A stretch of 64,000 nucleotides of DNA from GCA-2731375 sp964631725. GTDB taxonomy: Bacteria > Pseudomonadota > Alphaproteobacteria > GCA-2731375. Under the pieces are notes generated by a model. The model searched no databases. It had not been told where the DNA came from and saw only the letters and a program-made list of their open reading frames with translations. The stretch's first letter is position 1. Every line of letters starts with the position of its first letter. The position numbers and the translations under genes are program-made. This document shows positions 53,228 through 61,698 of the stretch, in pieces. The DNA lies in the NCBI GenBank assembly GCA_964631725.1, contig CAZVYX010000008.1, positions 1 to 64,000 on the forward strand, read 5' to 3'.

Positions 53228-53701
53228 CTACAGTGGAATGGCCAGCAGTGTGTCGATCTTGTCGCTGTCCAGGATCACCAGTTTGTCCGCGAACAATGGC
53301 TGCGCACGGGAAAAATCAATTCTGTCCAGATACCGGCCCGAGACGAACAAATCCTGGCTGCCGTCGATCATGGTACGCACCACCATAAAGCTGGTTTCGG
53401 CGTGGACCAGATCGCCGTCGCCACCCGTCAGGCGCACGGCGGAAACGATATGGCGATAGCGCTGTGGTTCGTAGATGTTGGCCTTGCGCAGGGAGGCGAC
53501 ACGATCCTCCATCATATCGCGGTTGCGGGCGTCGATGATGCCAATGGGCAAGTCGCGCGTATGATTGAATTCCGTGGTGACGCGGTAATGGGCGTCATCA
53601 GTGAAAAATTCCGGCCAGCGTTCCAACTCATCGCCATCGATACAGGCGGCGTATTCCGCCAAAAGATTGCTGACCGCGCCATGGGTAGCCGCCGCCGTCA
53701 T
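53228..53701 (-). CDS. aromatic-ring-hydroxylating dioxygenase, beta subunit
   Basis: A 157-aa NTF2-like small subunit of a Rieske dioxygenase (alpha3beta3). Family features: EYAACIDGDELERWPEFFTDDAHYRVTTEFN and HAETSFMVVRTMIDGSQDLFVSGRYLDR. The start at 53701 lies 2 bases before the alpha gene's stop codon end, so translation is coupled. The beta subunit mainly supports structure. The electron-transfer ferredoxin and reductase genes are absent. Confidence 0.88.
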   Translation of the reverse strand: MTAAATHGAVSNLLAEYAACIDGDELERWPEFFTDDAHYRVTTEFNHTRDLPIGIIDARNRDMMEDRVASLRKANIYEPQRYRHIVSAVRLTGGDGDLVHAETSFMVVRTMIDGSQDLFVSGRYLDRIDFSRAQPLFADKLVILDSDKIDTLLAIPL

Positions 53702-53703
53702 CG

Positions 53704-54948
53704 TCAGATGTCCATCAGTTCGCGGTAGGTTTTCCAAAAGCCCCGGATCGAGGTTTCGGTCACCCGGCTGTTGGACGAGGCGACCTCATCCCCGCCCATC
53801 ATCACCACCGACGTTTCGCCCCGGGTACCGGGCAGGGCGCGCTGAACAAAGGCGCCCACGGCGCCGTCTTCCATGGAGATATAGCCCGCCGGGCCGATGA
53901 AATTGGCTTGCAACAACCGTAAATCAGCCAGTTCGGCGTCATCAGCCTCGAAACCATAGTTGGTCCAGACCAGATCGGTACGGTCCACGCCCCTGGGTAC
54001 GATTTGGCGCATCACCAGGCTGTTGCGCACCTGTTGCAGAACCAGGCCGGGGAACACGGTCAGGATTTGCAGGGTAATGCCGTCGTCGAATTCGTCCCGT
54101 CCGCCCAACAGCGTCGGATCCTTCAGGCCAAAATCATCATGGTCGGCACGCAGGTCGGCCGCTTCGTATTCCCGGTCACCATCGCGGCGGTCAAGCTTGG
54201 AATAACTGACATGATGGGCACCATCGCCGCCGATAATAATGCCGCCCTGCTGCGACAGCCGGTTCACCCGGAAGGTGGTGAAAAACAGATGCAGGATGCT
54301 GGCATGATAAGGATCCTTGACGTTTTCAGCGTACAGCTTCCAGTTATTGCGCAGGGTCTGGGTATAATATCCCAGCACCTTGACCGGGCGCGGCAGTACC
54401 CGGCGGATGCGGCTGACGATTTCGGCGCCAAGATAGTCCTCAAGTGGCGGCACATCGAAATCGAAGCTGCCGAAGATCAGCCCGGACAGGGTGGCAATTT
54501 TCAGACGGCGCAGGCCATGTTCCTCGCGCTTGAAATCATCGGGCATGCCGCCTTCGCCGCCAACACCGTTCTGAAAGGCAACACCGACCAAATCACCATC
54601 CTCGTCATAGGACCAGGCGTGATAGACGCAGGTGAAGGTCTTGGCATTGCCGAAGCGTTCCAGGCAAAGCAGCGAACCGCGATGGGAACAACGGTTTTCG
54701 AAGCCCTTCAGGCCGCCGTCCCTGCCACGCACCAGCACCACGGGGATGTCGCCGATATTGGTGGTCTTGTAATCACCTGGGTTCGGCACTTCGCAGTCAA
54801 AGCCCAGAACATTCCAGGTCGGACCCATGAACAGCCGCTGCCGCTCCCGCGCATAGATCTCCGGGCTGTCATAAAGGTCATAGGGCACCCGGGTCAGGCC
54901 CTCGTTGGGCCAGTCCTCCGTCGCCTCATGAATGGGCCTATCGTTCAT
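53704..54948 (-). CDS. Rieske aromatic-ring-hydroxylating oxygenase, alpha subunit
   Basis: A 414-aa catalytic subunit. The Rieske [2Fe-2S] ligands are C-x-H near CSHRGSLLC and C-x2-H in FTCVYHAWSYD. The mononuclear iron site follows in ENVKDPYHASILHLF and the downstream conserved Asp region. It would insert both atoms of O2 into an aromatic ring or demethylate a substrate. It is overlapped 5' by the GFA gene (4 bases) and paired with the beta gene. Substrate is unknown. Confidence 0.9.
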   Translation of the reverse strand: MNDRPIHEATEDWPNEGLTRVPYDLYDSPEIYARERQRLFMGPTWNVLGFDCEVPNPGDYKTTNIGDIPVVLVRGRDGGLKGFENRCSHRGSLLCLERFGNAKTFTCVYHAWSYDEDGDLVGVAFQNGVGGEGGMPDDFKREEHGLRRLKIATLSGLIFGSFDFDVPPLEDYLGAEIVSRIRRVLPRPVKVLGYYTQTLRNNWKLYAENVKDPYHASILHLFFTTFRVNRLSQQGGIIIGGDGAHHVSYSKLDRRDGDREYEAADLRADHDDFGLKDPTLLGGRDEFDDGITLQILTVFPGLVLQQVRNSLVMRQIVPRGVDRTDLVWTNYGFEADDAELADLRLLQANFIGPAGYISMEDGAVGAFVQRALPGTRGETSVVMMGGDEVASSNSRVTETSIRGFWKTYRELMDI

Positions 54949-55436
54949 GCCTCCACCGCCGCAAACCGCGCCAGGCTCTCCGCCGGCCAGACCTCTTCGC
55001 GGTCATAGTAGATCTCGTAGACCGGGATATCCCCGGACAATTCCAGCCAGGGCTGTTTCGAGCGGGCAAAGATATGCATATCCGGCGTGAAGGTCTTTTG
55101 ATCATCCAGGGTACAGGCGCGCACGAACCAAAATCCCGGCATGTATTCGGTCCAGACGTGGGTGCCGCATTGGCGACAGAAATGCACGCTGTTGTCCCGC
55201 ACCTCGTCCTTGAATTTGTGTGATGCCAGTTGCCCGGACAGCAGCTCCACTTCCGTCTTTTCGATCCAGGCATTGATGACAAAGGGGCCGCCGGTCAGGC
55301 GCTGGCAATCGGTGCAATGACAGGCATGCACAACCAAGGGCCGCGCTTTCATCTTGTAGCGGACCGCGTCACAGGCGCAGCCGCCATGTATCTGACGGTT
55401 TGCCAGGCCACCCTCTCCCCCGTCCCGGCCGCCCAT
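54945..55436 (-). CDS. GFA family (CENP-V/GFA) zinc protein; start codon inside a repeat
   Basis: A 163-aa protein of the GFA/centromere-V fold, which binds zinc by GGCACDAVRY, HACHCTDCQRLTG and HFCRQCGTHVW. The only in-frame ATG (55436) is in the loop of the palindromic repeat B (55408-55477), with AGGG 8 bases before it. The first ~15 residues (MGGRDGGEGGLANRQ) are thus encoded by the repeat. The conserved domain begins at HGGCACDAV; an alternative CTG near 55406 is also conceivable. Overlaps the dioxygenase alpha gene by 4 bases. Confidence 0.8.
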   Translation of the reverse strand: MGGRDGGEGGLANRQIHGGCACDAVRYKMKARPLVVHACHCTDCQRLTGGPFVINAWIEKTEVELLSGQLASHKFKDEVRDNSVHFCRQCGTHVWTEYMPGFWFVRACTLDDQKTFTPDMHIFARSKQPWLELSGDIPVYEIYYDREEVWPAESLARFAAVEA

Positions 55437-55477
55437 TAATGGTACCCTGTGGGCGACCGGGACGGGGGAGAGGGTGG
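55408..55477. repeat. intergenic palindromic repeat, copy B
   Basis: A 27-bp hairpin (55408-55434 / 55451-55477, 26 of 27 paired) with loop ATTAATGGTACCCTGT. Read on the other strand the loop is ACAGGGTACCATTAAT, matching copy A's ACAGGGTACCATGAATT. The stems (CCACCCTCTCCCCCGTCC...) differ from copy A with paired changes, so structure is conserved more than sequence. It abuts the GFA start codon and the end of the luciferase-like gene. Confidence 0.8.
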
Positions 55478-55499
55478 TTTAGCCAGCAATAGATTTATC

Positions 55500-56663
55500 C
55501 TAGTCATCCCCCGCCGTCTTCGCTTCCCGCTCGGCTTGGCGTTCGATTTCGTGCTCCACCGCCGCCTGGGCCGCGCCGACGAAAACCTCCCGGTTCCTGT
55601 GGCTGTAATCATAAGAGGCCCGGCGCTGATCGTTCTTGCCATTGAAATGCGGCACCACATAGCGCGCCATCAGCTCAAAATGTTCCAACGTGGCCTCGTA
55701 GTCGGCCCAGTTATGGGCCAGTTCGATGAAGACGCCGAAGCCGTCCGTGCCCTGCAGCAGCTTTTCGATATGCCGGATGGCATCGTCGGGATCGCCGATC
55801 ACCGCCATGCCGGTTTCCGTCAGGTATTCATAGGCATTGTCGATGTCGGCCGGCACGATGGGGAACGTGGCGATATCGCGGAAATACTGCGCCCATTGTT
55901 CCAGGCCGTGTTCAACGTTCTCCTTCGCCTGATCCCGGCTGCGGGCGATATGGGCCAGGGTGACAACACGCCAGTTCTGCCGGCTGACCGTCTTGCCGTT
56001 CTCCTTGGCGGTCTGTTCGCACAGGTTCCAATTGTAAGCGTGCGCCGCCAGGGCCTCGTCATTGGTGCCGCCGATGGACAGCATGCCCAGGCCATGCTTG
56101 CCCGCGGCAAGAGCACCGGCGGGAGAGCGGGCGCAGGCCACCGCCATTTCCATGCGCGGCCGGCTGTAGCAGGGCAATTGCATCTGGGCATCGCGCAGTT
56201 CGAACCAGTCCGTCTTCATGGTGACGCTTTCGCCATCCAGCATGGGCACGATGACGTCCAGGGCCTCATTCATCATGCGGCGCTGATTGTCCGGGTCGAT
56301 CCCCATGCGGAAGGCGTCGCCCACCAGGGCGCCGGGCCCGACGCCGAACATCACCCGCCCCTTGGTCATATGGTCCAACTGAACCATGCGCCCGGTATTG
56401 GTGAAGGGATGATGATAGGGCAGAGATGAAACGCCGGTGCCCAGGCGGATCTGCTTGGTGCGCTCGGCCGCCGCCGCGATGAATAGATCAGGCGCGGCGA
56501 TGATCTCGTAACCGCCCGAATGATGCTCGCCAATCCAGGCCTCGTCATAGCCCAGGTGATCGAGATGCTCCACCAGGCCCATGTCCCGGTCCAAGGCCGC
56601 CGTCGGATCCTCGTCCACCGTGTGAAACGGCGCCAGGAAAATGCCAAAGCGTAAGTCTTTCAT
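55500..56663 (-). CDS. LLM-class flavin-dependent oxidoreductase (second copy)
   Basis: A 387-aa luciferase-like monooxygenase. Features: HLGYDEAWIGEHHSGGYEIIA (the conserved EHH), GTGVSSLPYHHPFTNTGRMVQLDHMTKGRVMFGVGPG, and GDPDDAIRHIEKLLQGTDGFGVFIE. It uses reduced flavin from a reductase not seen here. It is upstream of the GFA gene, in the dioxygenase cluster, so it probably belongs to the same degradation pathway. Related to but distinct from the gene at 31879. Confidence 0.88.
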   Translation of the reverse strand: MKDLRFGIFLAPFHTVDEDPTAALDRDMGLVEHLDHLGYDEAWIGEHHSGGYEIIAAPDLFIAAAAERTKQIRLGTGVSSLPYHHPFTNTGRMVQLDHMTKGRVMFGVGPGALVGDAFRMGIDPDNQRRMMNEALDVIVPMLDGESVTMKTDWFELRDAQMQLPCYSRPRMEMAVACARSPAGALAAGKHGLGMLSIGGTNDEALAAHAYNWNLCEQTAKENGKTVSRQNWRVVTLAHIARSRDQAKENVEHGLEQWAQYFRDIATFPIVPADIDNAYEYLTETGMAVIGDPDDAIRHIEKLLQGTDGFGVFIELAHNWADYEATLEHFELMARYVVPHFNGKNDQRRASYDYSHRNREVFVGAAQAAVEHEIERQAEREAKTAGDD

Positions 56664-56781
56664 ACCCCATTCCCCTCCTTAATCTGACGGCCTCTGCGAA
56701 CCGCACAAATACAGCCTAGCATAGGCGTTGTGATATAGTGGGCGCTATTCTGCATCGGCACGGTTGAGGAGTGGCTGCGTA

Positions 56782-58731
56782 ATGAGTGAGATAGTCTGGC
56801 GGGCGGAACCATCGGTGATCGCGGACAGTACGATCCAGCGGTTCATCGATACCCTCGGTGTCAAGGATTACGATGATCTGCTGGCCAGGGCCGCCAAGGA
56901 TCCCGACTGGTTCTGGGAACAGACGATCCAGTTCCTGGGCTTCACCTTCGACCGGCCCTACGACAGAATTCGTGACGCCTCCGACGGCATACCCTGGACG
57001 AAATGGTGTGTCGGTGGCACCACCAACGCCACGCTCAATTTCCTCGACAAACACCGGGATACGCCGACCTATCAGAAAGACGCGATCCGTTTCGAGGCGG
57101 AGGATGGCAGCATCCGGACCTGGAGCTACCGGGAGCTGGATCAGCAGTCCTGCCGCCTGGCTGCCGCCCTGAAGGATCTGGACCTGGGCCCGGACGATAA
57201 GATCGGCATCTACATGCCCATGCTGCCGGAAGTCGCCGCCGCCTTTTTCGCCACCGCCCGCATCGGCGCCACCGTGGTGCCGCTGTTTTCGGGCTTTGGC
57301 CAGGAGGCCATCGCCACCCGCCTGAACGATGCCGGCGCCACCGCCGTGATCACCGTTGACGGCACGTCCCGCCGTGGCCGGCCGATACCGATGAAACCGG
57401 TGATGGACGAGGCATTGAAATCAATCCCCACCGTGCGCCATCAGATCGTCCTTCGCGGCAATGACGGCCCTTTGGATTGGGACAAGGCGCGTGATCACGA
57501 CTGGGCCGAAATTGTCAAGGACAAGCCGGATTTCGTGCCCGCCGCGATTGTCGAAGCGGAACATCCCCTGTTGCTGGTCTATACCTCCGGCACCACGGGC
57601 AAGCCCAAGGGCACGCTGTTGAGCCATGTCGGTTTCACGGTGAAAATGAGTTTTGATCTGTTGGTCTGCCTGGACCTGAAACCCGATGACCGGATGATGT
57701 GGATCAGCGATTTCGGCTGGGTGGTGGGGCCGATGATCACCACGGTCTGCACCATGGCCGGCGCCACCATGGTGCTGGTGGAAGGCGCCCCGGACTATCC
57801 CGAACCCGACCGTATGTGGCGCCTGTGCCAGGATCACGCGGTCAGTTTCCTGGGCGTCGCGCCGACGACCATCCGCGGCCTGATGCGCGGCGGCACGGGC
57901 GATATCAAGAAGTGGGACCTGAGCAGCATCCGCATCGTCGCCTCAACCGGTGAGCCCTGGACGGACGAGGCCTGGAACTGGTGCTTTGAACATGTCTGCC
58001 AACGGCAGGCGCCGCTGTTCAACTGGACCGGCGGCACGGAAACCTCCGGCGGCATCCTGGTCAGCACCCTGGTGCATCCCCTAAAACCGTGCAGTTTCGG
58101 CGGTTCGGTGCCGGGCATGGCGGCGGACATCCTGGACGATGCGGGCCGGCCCGTGGGTGTGGGCGAGGTTGGCGAGCTGGTGCTGACCATACCCTCGATC
58201 GGCTTGACGCGCGGTTTGTGGCAGGATCCGGAGCGCTATATCGAGACCTATTGGAGCATGTATCCCGATATCTGGCGCCACGGCGATTGGGCCAGCCGGG
58301 ACGAGGACGGCCTGTGGTACGTCCAGGGCCGCTCCGACGATACCCTGAAGATCGGCGGCAAACGCACCGGCCCGGCGGAGATCGAGGGCCTGGTCATGGC
58401 CACCGGCCTGATTACCGAGGCCGCCGCCATCGGCCTGCCGGACCCGCGGGCCGGGCAATCGGTGATGTGTGTCTGCGTCCCCGCCCCCGGTGTGACGGCG
58501 GACGACGGCGCCGCCAACCAGGTGCGCGATGCCGTGGCCGCCGGCCTGGGGCATGCGTTTCGGCCCAAGGATGTGCTGTTCGTGTCCGACCTGCCGAAAA
58601 CCCGAAACATGAAAATCATGCGCCGGGTGGTCAAGGCGGCGGTGCTGGGCCAGAACCCGGGCGACCTGACCGCCCTGGTCAACCCCGAAGCCGTCGACGA
58701 CGTCGCGCGCGCCGCGGGACAGGCCGGATAA
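56782..58731 (+). CDS. acetoacetyl/propionyl-CoA synthetase-like ligase (ACS_N type)
   Basis: A 649-aa long-form acyl-CoA ligase. The N-terminal ~100 residues (PDWFWEQTIQFLGFTFDRPYDRI) are the ACS_N/DUF3448 extension typical of acetyl-CoA synthetase relatives. Motifs: VYTSGTTGKPKGTLLSH, WTGGTETSGGILVST, RHGDWASRDEDGLWYVQGRSDD and KTRNMKIMRR. It would activate a short- or medium-chain acid, for example acetoacetate or a branched acid. The ATG at 56782 follows GAGGAG. Ends just before the IS-flanking region. Confidence 0.88.
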   Translation: MSEIVWRAEPSVIADSTIQRFIDTLGVKDYDDLLARAAKDPDWFWEQTIQFLGFTFDRPYDRIRDASDGIPWTKWCVGGTTNATLNFLDKHRDTPTYQKDAIRFEAEDGSIRTWSYRELDQQSCRLAAALKDLDLGPDDKIGIYMPMLPEVAAAFFATARIGATVVPLFSGFGQEAIATRLNDAGATAVITVDGTSRRGRPIPMKPVMDEALKSIPTVRHQIVLRGNDGPLDWDKARDHDWAEIVKDKPDFVPAAIVEAEHPLLLVYTSGTTGKPKGTLLSHVGFTVKMSFDLLVCLDLKPDDRMMWISDFGWVVGPMITTVCTMAGATMVLVEGAPDYPEPDRMWRLCQDHAVSFLGVAPTTIRGLMRGGTGDIKKWDLSSIRIVASTGEPWTDEAWNWCFEHVCQRQAPLFNWTGGTETSGGILVSTLVHPLKPCSFGGSVPGMAADILDDAGRPVGVGEVGELVLTIPSIGLTRGLWQDPERYIETYWSMYPDIWRHGDWASRDEDGLWYVQGRSDDTLKIGGKRTGPAEIEGLVMATGLITEAAAIGLPDPRAGQSVMCVCVPAPGVTADDGAANQVRDAVAAGLGHAFRPKDVLFVSDLPKTRNMKIMRRVVKAAVLGQNPGDLTALVNPEAVDDVARAAGQAG

Positions 58732-58969
58732 TCCGTTCGAGGTTCCCTGCGCGGCTGATGTCCTGGCCCACCGATTGTGCTGCAGGCATCGCGCATGTCC
58801 GCCCAGCCCTCAGCCTCGAGCTTTTAATCAGGTAGCGCTAAGAGCCGGGTTTTGACCCAGAGTGAGCATCGCGGTTTCCCGTGAATCGCGATGCAAATTA
58901 GTGGATACAGTCCGCTTCAACGGCTTGCAGTGGCTCCGGGCAGGCCCCTGACGGCCTAGTGGAGCCATG
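58732..58969. other. noncoding flank left of the IS element
   Basis: No gene is seen. It holds a hairpin GCATCGCG (58866-58873) / CGCGATGC (58887-58894) and an inverted repeat TGGCTCC (58931-58937) / GGAGCCA (58961-58967) that abuts the IS inverted repeat. These may be the end of the synthetase operon (terminator) and the target or terminal region of the insertion sequence. Confidence 0.4.
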
Positions 58970-58983
58970 TGTGGACGGCCCCC

Positions 58984-59240
58984 TGCTGTCAAGGGTTTCT
59001 TGAACGTTGATGCACCTGCTGGTCGGAGCTGCCATGTGTTCGGCCTGTTGATGCGGCCTTGTTTCGTGGCCGCTGGCCATAATGCTCTCCGCAGATCGGG
59101 TCCCGGTCATAAGCACGCGCTCAAGAGGCGCTCTGGCACAAGTGGGTTGTCCCGATCCGTGGGCCGACTGGCTTGGGTGCGTTATTCGTTCATTTTGCCC
59201 TTTCCAACCTGGTGAGCGGGAACGGATTCCCGCGTGTTCG
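58984..59240 (-). ncRNA. candidate IS110/IS1111 guide (bridge/seek) RNA region
   Basis: Between the transposase stop and the left inverted repeat the sequence is noncoding and has three successive hairpins: GCGGCC/GGCCGC (59053-59073), GATCGGG (59094-59100) / CCCGATC (59151-59157) enclosing an inner GC-rich hairpin, and GCGGGAA/TTCCCGC (59216-59233) right after the transposase stop. In IS1111 elements the guide RNA is made from the region downstream of the transposase. The RNA ends and its two guide loops cannot be read from one copy. Confidence 0.45.
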
Positions 59241-59250
59241 TATCGCTGCC

Positions 59251-60282
59251 CTATGCTGGTGACAGCCGTGACGCTTGAAACGTCTCGTTACGGGCCATCA
59301 TGGCCCAGGCGATACGAGCGATCTTGTTGGCCAGTGCGATGGCGGCGATCTTGCTGGACCGCCTCTCCAAGAGCCTGACCAGCCAAGGATGGCGCGTGTA
59401 CCCCACCCGTTTGGCACGACGGATCACTGACAAGGCGCCGATGACCAGCAGCTTTCGCAGGTATCGATTACCCGCCTTCGAGATGTTGCCGAGACGCTCC
59501 TTGCCGCCGGTGGAATTCTGCTTCGGCACCAGGCCGATCCAGGCGCTCAGGTCGCGGCCCGAACGGAAGATCGATGGATCGGGGATCGAGGCGACAAGGG
59601 CCGAGGCAATCAAGGGTCCGACGCCGGGGATGGCTTCCAACCGTTTGGAGGTCTCGCTGCTGCGATGCCAGGCCAACACCCGTCGGTCCGCCTCAAGGAT
59701 CTGCCGTTTGACCAGTTCAAGCTGCATGGTCAAAGCCATCAGGCACTCACGAGCTTGTGGCGGCAACCGATCATCCCGGCCTTCCCGGATACGCTTCAAC
59801 AAGGCCTCGACACCATTGCGGCCGACGCCGGCGACAATGCCGAACTCGGCCATGTGGGCGCGGATCGCGTTGATCAATGCGATGCGCTGACGAACAAATA
59901 GCTGCCGGGTACGATGCAACATCAGCACCGATTGCTGCTCCGGGGTCTTGCTCGGCACGAAGCGCATGTTGGGCCGGGTGACGGCTTCGCAGATCGCTTC
60001 GGCATCGGCGGCATCGTTCTTGTTGCGTTTGACGTACGGTTTGACGTAGCGCGGCGGCATCAGACGGACCTCATGGCCGAACTTGGCGATCTCGCGGGCC
60101 CAGTAATGCGAGGTGGCGCAGGCTTCAATGCCGATGAGACAGGGTGCAAGCCTCTTGAAGAACGGGATCACCTGACGCCGCCGCAGCTGGCGCCGTATCA
60201 CCGGCTCTCCGGCGGCATCGACAGCATGGACCTGGAATACGTTCTTCGCGATATCGACACCGATTGTGATAGCTTCATTCAT
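59251..60282 (-). CDS. IS110-family DEDD transposase/recombinase
   Basis: A 343-aa transposase with an N-terminal RuvC-like DEDD domain: D10 (VDIAKNVFQVHAVD), E53 (GIEACATSHYW), D90 and D93 (NKNDAADAEAI). The C-terminal Tnp_20 domain has PGVGPLIASALVASI and the catalytic serine near STGGKERLGNISKAGNRYL. The protein is intact. The ATG at 60282 has GGAG 7 bases upstream; that GGAG is buried in a 10-bp stem with the inverted repeat. IS110 transposases act with a guide RNA rather than terminal-repeat binding. Confidence 0.88.
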   Translation of the reverse strand: MNEAITIGVDIAKNVFQVHAVDAAGEPVIRRQLRRRQVIPFFKRLAPCLIGIEACATSHYWAREIAKFGHEVRLMPPRYVKPYVKRNKNDAADAEAICEAVTRPNMRFVPSKTPEQQSVLMLHRTRQLFVRQRIALINAIRAHMAEFGIVAGVGRNGVEALLKRIREGRDDRLPPQARECLMALTMQLELVKRQILEADRRVLAWHRSSETSKRLEAIPGVGPLIASALVASIPDPSIFRSGRDLSAWIGLVPKQNSTGGKERLGNISKAGNRYLRKLLVIGALSVIRRAKRVGYTRHPWLVRLLERRSSKIAAIALANKIARIAWAMMARNETFQASRLSPA

Positions 60283-60283
60283 G

Positions 60284-60355
60284 GGACGGCTCCTGTTCCT
60301 CGTGGTTGTGGAAAACCACACTGTGGCACCTAGATGCCGGTGGTGGGAGCCGTCC
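60284..60355 (-). promoter_or_regulatory. fold-back stem sequestering the transposase Shine-Dalgarno
   Basis: GGACGGCTCC (60284-60293) pairs perfectly with GGAGCCGTCC (60346-60355), the inner part of the IS inverted repeat. On the minus-strand transcript the 3' arm contains the Shine-Dalgarno GGAG and ends one base before the ATG. A small TGTGG-AAAA-CCACA hairpin lies within. Transcripts that enter from outside would hide the start, limiting transposase expression from neighbouring promoters. Confidence 0.55.
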
Positions 60356-60372
60356 ACAGCATCATAAGCGGT

Positions 60373-61698
60373 CTATGGCAATTCCACCAATACCTCGAAG
60401 CCATCATTCTGATTGTTGGCCGGAGACAAGAGCTGCAACCTTCCGCCGGCGCCCGTGACAATCGTATCTGCAATGGCGAGTCCAAGACCGGAGCCGGAAA
60501 CTTTCGCCGCGCCTCTTTCAAAACGGCCTCTTATCTTGGCAAGCGCGTCAGGCGGCACGATGGGACAATGATTGACTACACTGATCAGCATTTCATCATG
60601 AACCGATATTGAGATTGGCGTACGTTCGTCACCGTGGTTGAACGCATTCTCGACAAGGTTTTTTGCCAAGATGCCAAACGCGTCTGGGTCAAGCCGAGAC
60701 ATCAGGGGCACATCCTTGGGCTGGTCAAAGGTTAGCCTTTCTCCGTCAGACCGTTTTCTGAATTCGTTGACAATATGAAGCAAAACATTCGAGAGGTCTT
60801 GCGGCTGCTCGACCAAAAGAGCGCCGCCTTCGGCTTTCGCGAGCTGAAGGAGCTTTTCCGCCAGGCGGGCAAGTTCGCGGATAGAAATTTCTATTTGTCG
60901 GGCGCGTTCCAACTGCGGCGCTTCCGACAGCTCGGTGATCAGCCTTTGCGTCTGCGCCAAGGTCGCGGCAATCGGTGTGCGAAGCTCGTGCGCACTGTTC
61001 GCCGTGAAGCTTCGCTCCGCCTCCAGGGTTCTGCGCAGGCGATCCAGAAGGGTATTCACAGCCTCGGCAACGGGTTTTATTTCGTCAGGAACGGAGGCGG
61101 CCTCGACAGGTGACAAATCGGAACTGCCCCGGGCTTCAATCTCGTCCTTGAAAGAGACGATGGGCCGCATGCTGCGCCGAACAAACCACCACACGCCAAT
61201 CAGGCTGAGCGGGCCGAAAATCAAGAGAGGCAGGAATAGAGCGGCGACAGATTCCAGGGTCGCCTCGCGCCGGTGCGCGAGCGGCTCCGCGACTTCTATG
61301 AATATCGTCTTGCTAATGGCCGCCTCGCCGTAGAGGCGATGGGTCGCGGTTTCATGAAAACCCAGCGACGGCGTATCGGGAAATGCTTGAAGATCCGCAT
61401 CATGCGACTGCATCAAAATATTCCCAGTCGCATTTCGCACAAGATAAGTCAGAAATTCTTCATGCTCGCCAAGTGCGGCGACTTTCCGGACCATGACATC
61501 GTCTTCTCTTGCAAGAATATCGATGACCGCCAACGGAAGAATTCTTTGCGCTGTCTCCTGAAGCGCGCTGTCGAACGCTTCATCAAGCTCATGCCGGACA
61601 ACCAGGCCCGTCCCCATGGTGGCGAGTACCCACATGATCGTAATGCCGACGGCGAGCCCAACAGCCAATTGCCTTTGAAGGCTATATGAGCGCGTCAT
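60373..61698 (-). CDS. sensor histidine kinase of an OmpR-type two-component system
   Basis: A 441-aa membrane sensor kinase. TM1 is near residues 11-30, a periplasmic segment follows, and TM2 is near 155-175 (FLPLLIFGPLSLIGVWWFV). The HAMP region is followed by the HisKA box SAHELRTPIA (His near 236), the N-box LVENAFNHGDE and the G-box GSGLGLAIADTIV. It resembles QseC/PmrB-type kinases. It overlaps the response regulator gene by 4 bases. Its stop lies 15 bases from the IS inverted repeat, so the C terminus was narrowly spared or its last residues are shaped by the insertion. Confidence 0.9.
   Translation of the reverse strand: MTRSYSLQRQLAVGLAVGITIMWVLATMGTGLVVRHELDEAFDSALQETAQRILPLAVIDILAREDDVMVRKVAALGEHEEFLTYLVRNATGNILMQSHDADLQAFPDTPSLGFHETATHRLYGEAAISKTIFIEVAEPLAHRREATLESVAALFLPLLIFGPLSLIGVWWFVRRSMRPIVSFKDEIEARGSSDLSPVEAASVPDEIKPVAEAVNTLLDRLRRTLEAERSFTANSAHELRTPIAATLAQTQRLITELSEAPQLERARQIEISIRELARLAEKLLQLAKAEGGALLVEQPQDLSNVLLHIVNEFRKRSDGERLTFDQPKDVPLMSRLDPDAFGILAKNLVENAFNHGDERTPISISVHDEMLISVVNHCPIVPPDALAKIRGRFERGAAKVSGSGLGLAIADTIVTGAGGRLQLLSPANNQNDGFEVLVELP

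Larger units (their letters stand above)
58970..60358 (-). mobile_element. IS110-family insertion sequence, IS1111-like layout
   Basis: A ~1.39 kb element bounded by subterminal inverted repeats TGTGGACGGCCCCC (58970-58983) and its complement GGGAGCCGTCCACA (60345-60358), matching at 13 of 14 positions. Subterminal rather than perfect-terminal repeats, a DEDD transposase, a ~270-base noncoding stretch downstream of the transposase and a short upstream region all fit the IS1111 group. Exact ends probably lie a few bases outside. It is inserted between a synthetase gene and a histidine kinase gene, and no target duplication is seen. Confidence 0.72.

Noticed and set aside
60373..61698. Histidine kinase disrupted by the IS element
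   Set aside because: The C-terminal ATPase motifs and a normal ending are present, so the gene appears intact although the IS lies only 15 bases away.
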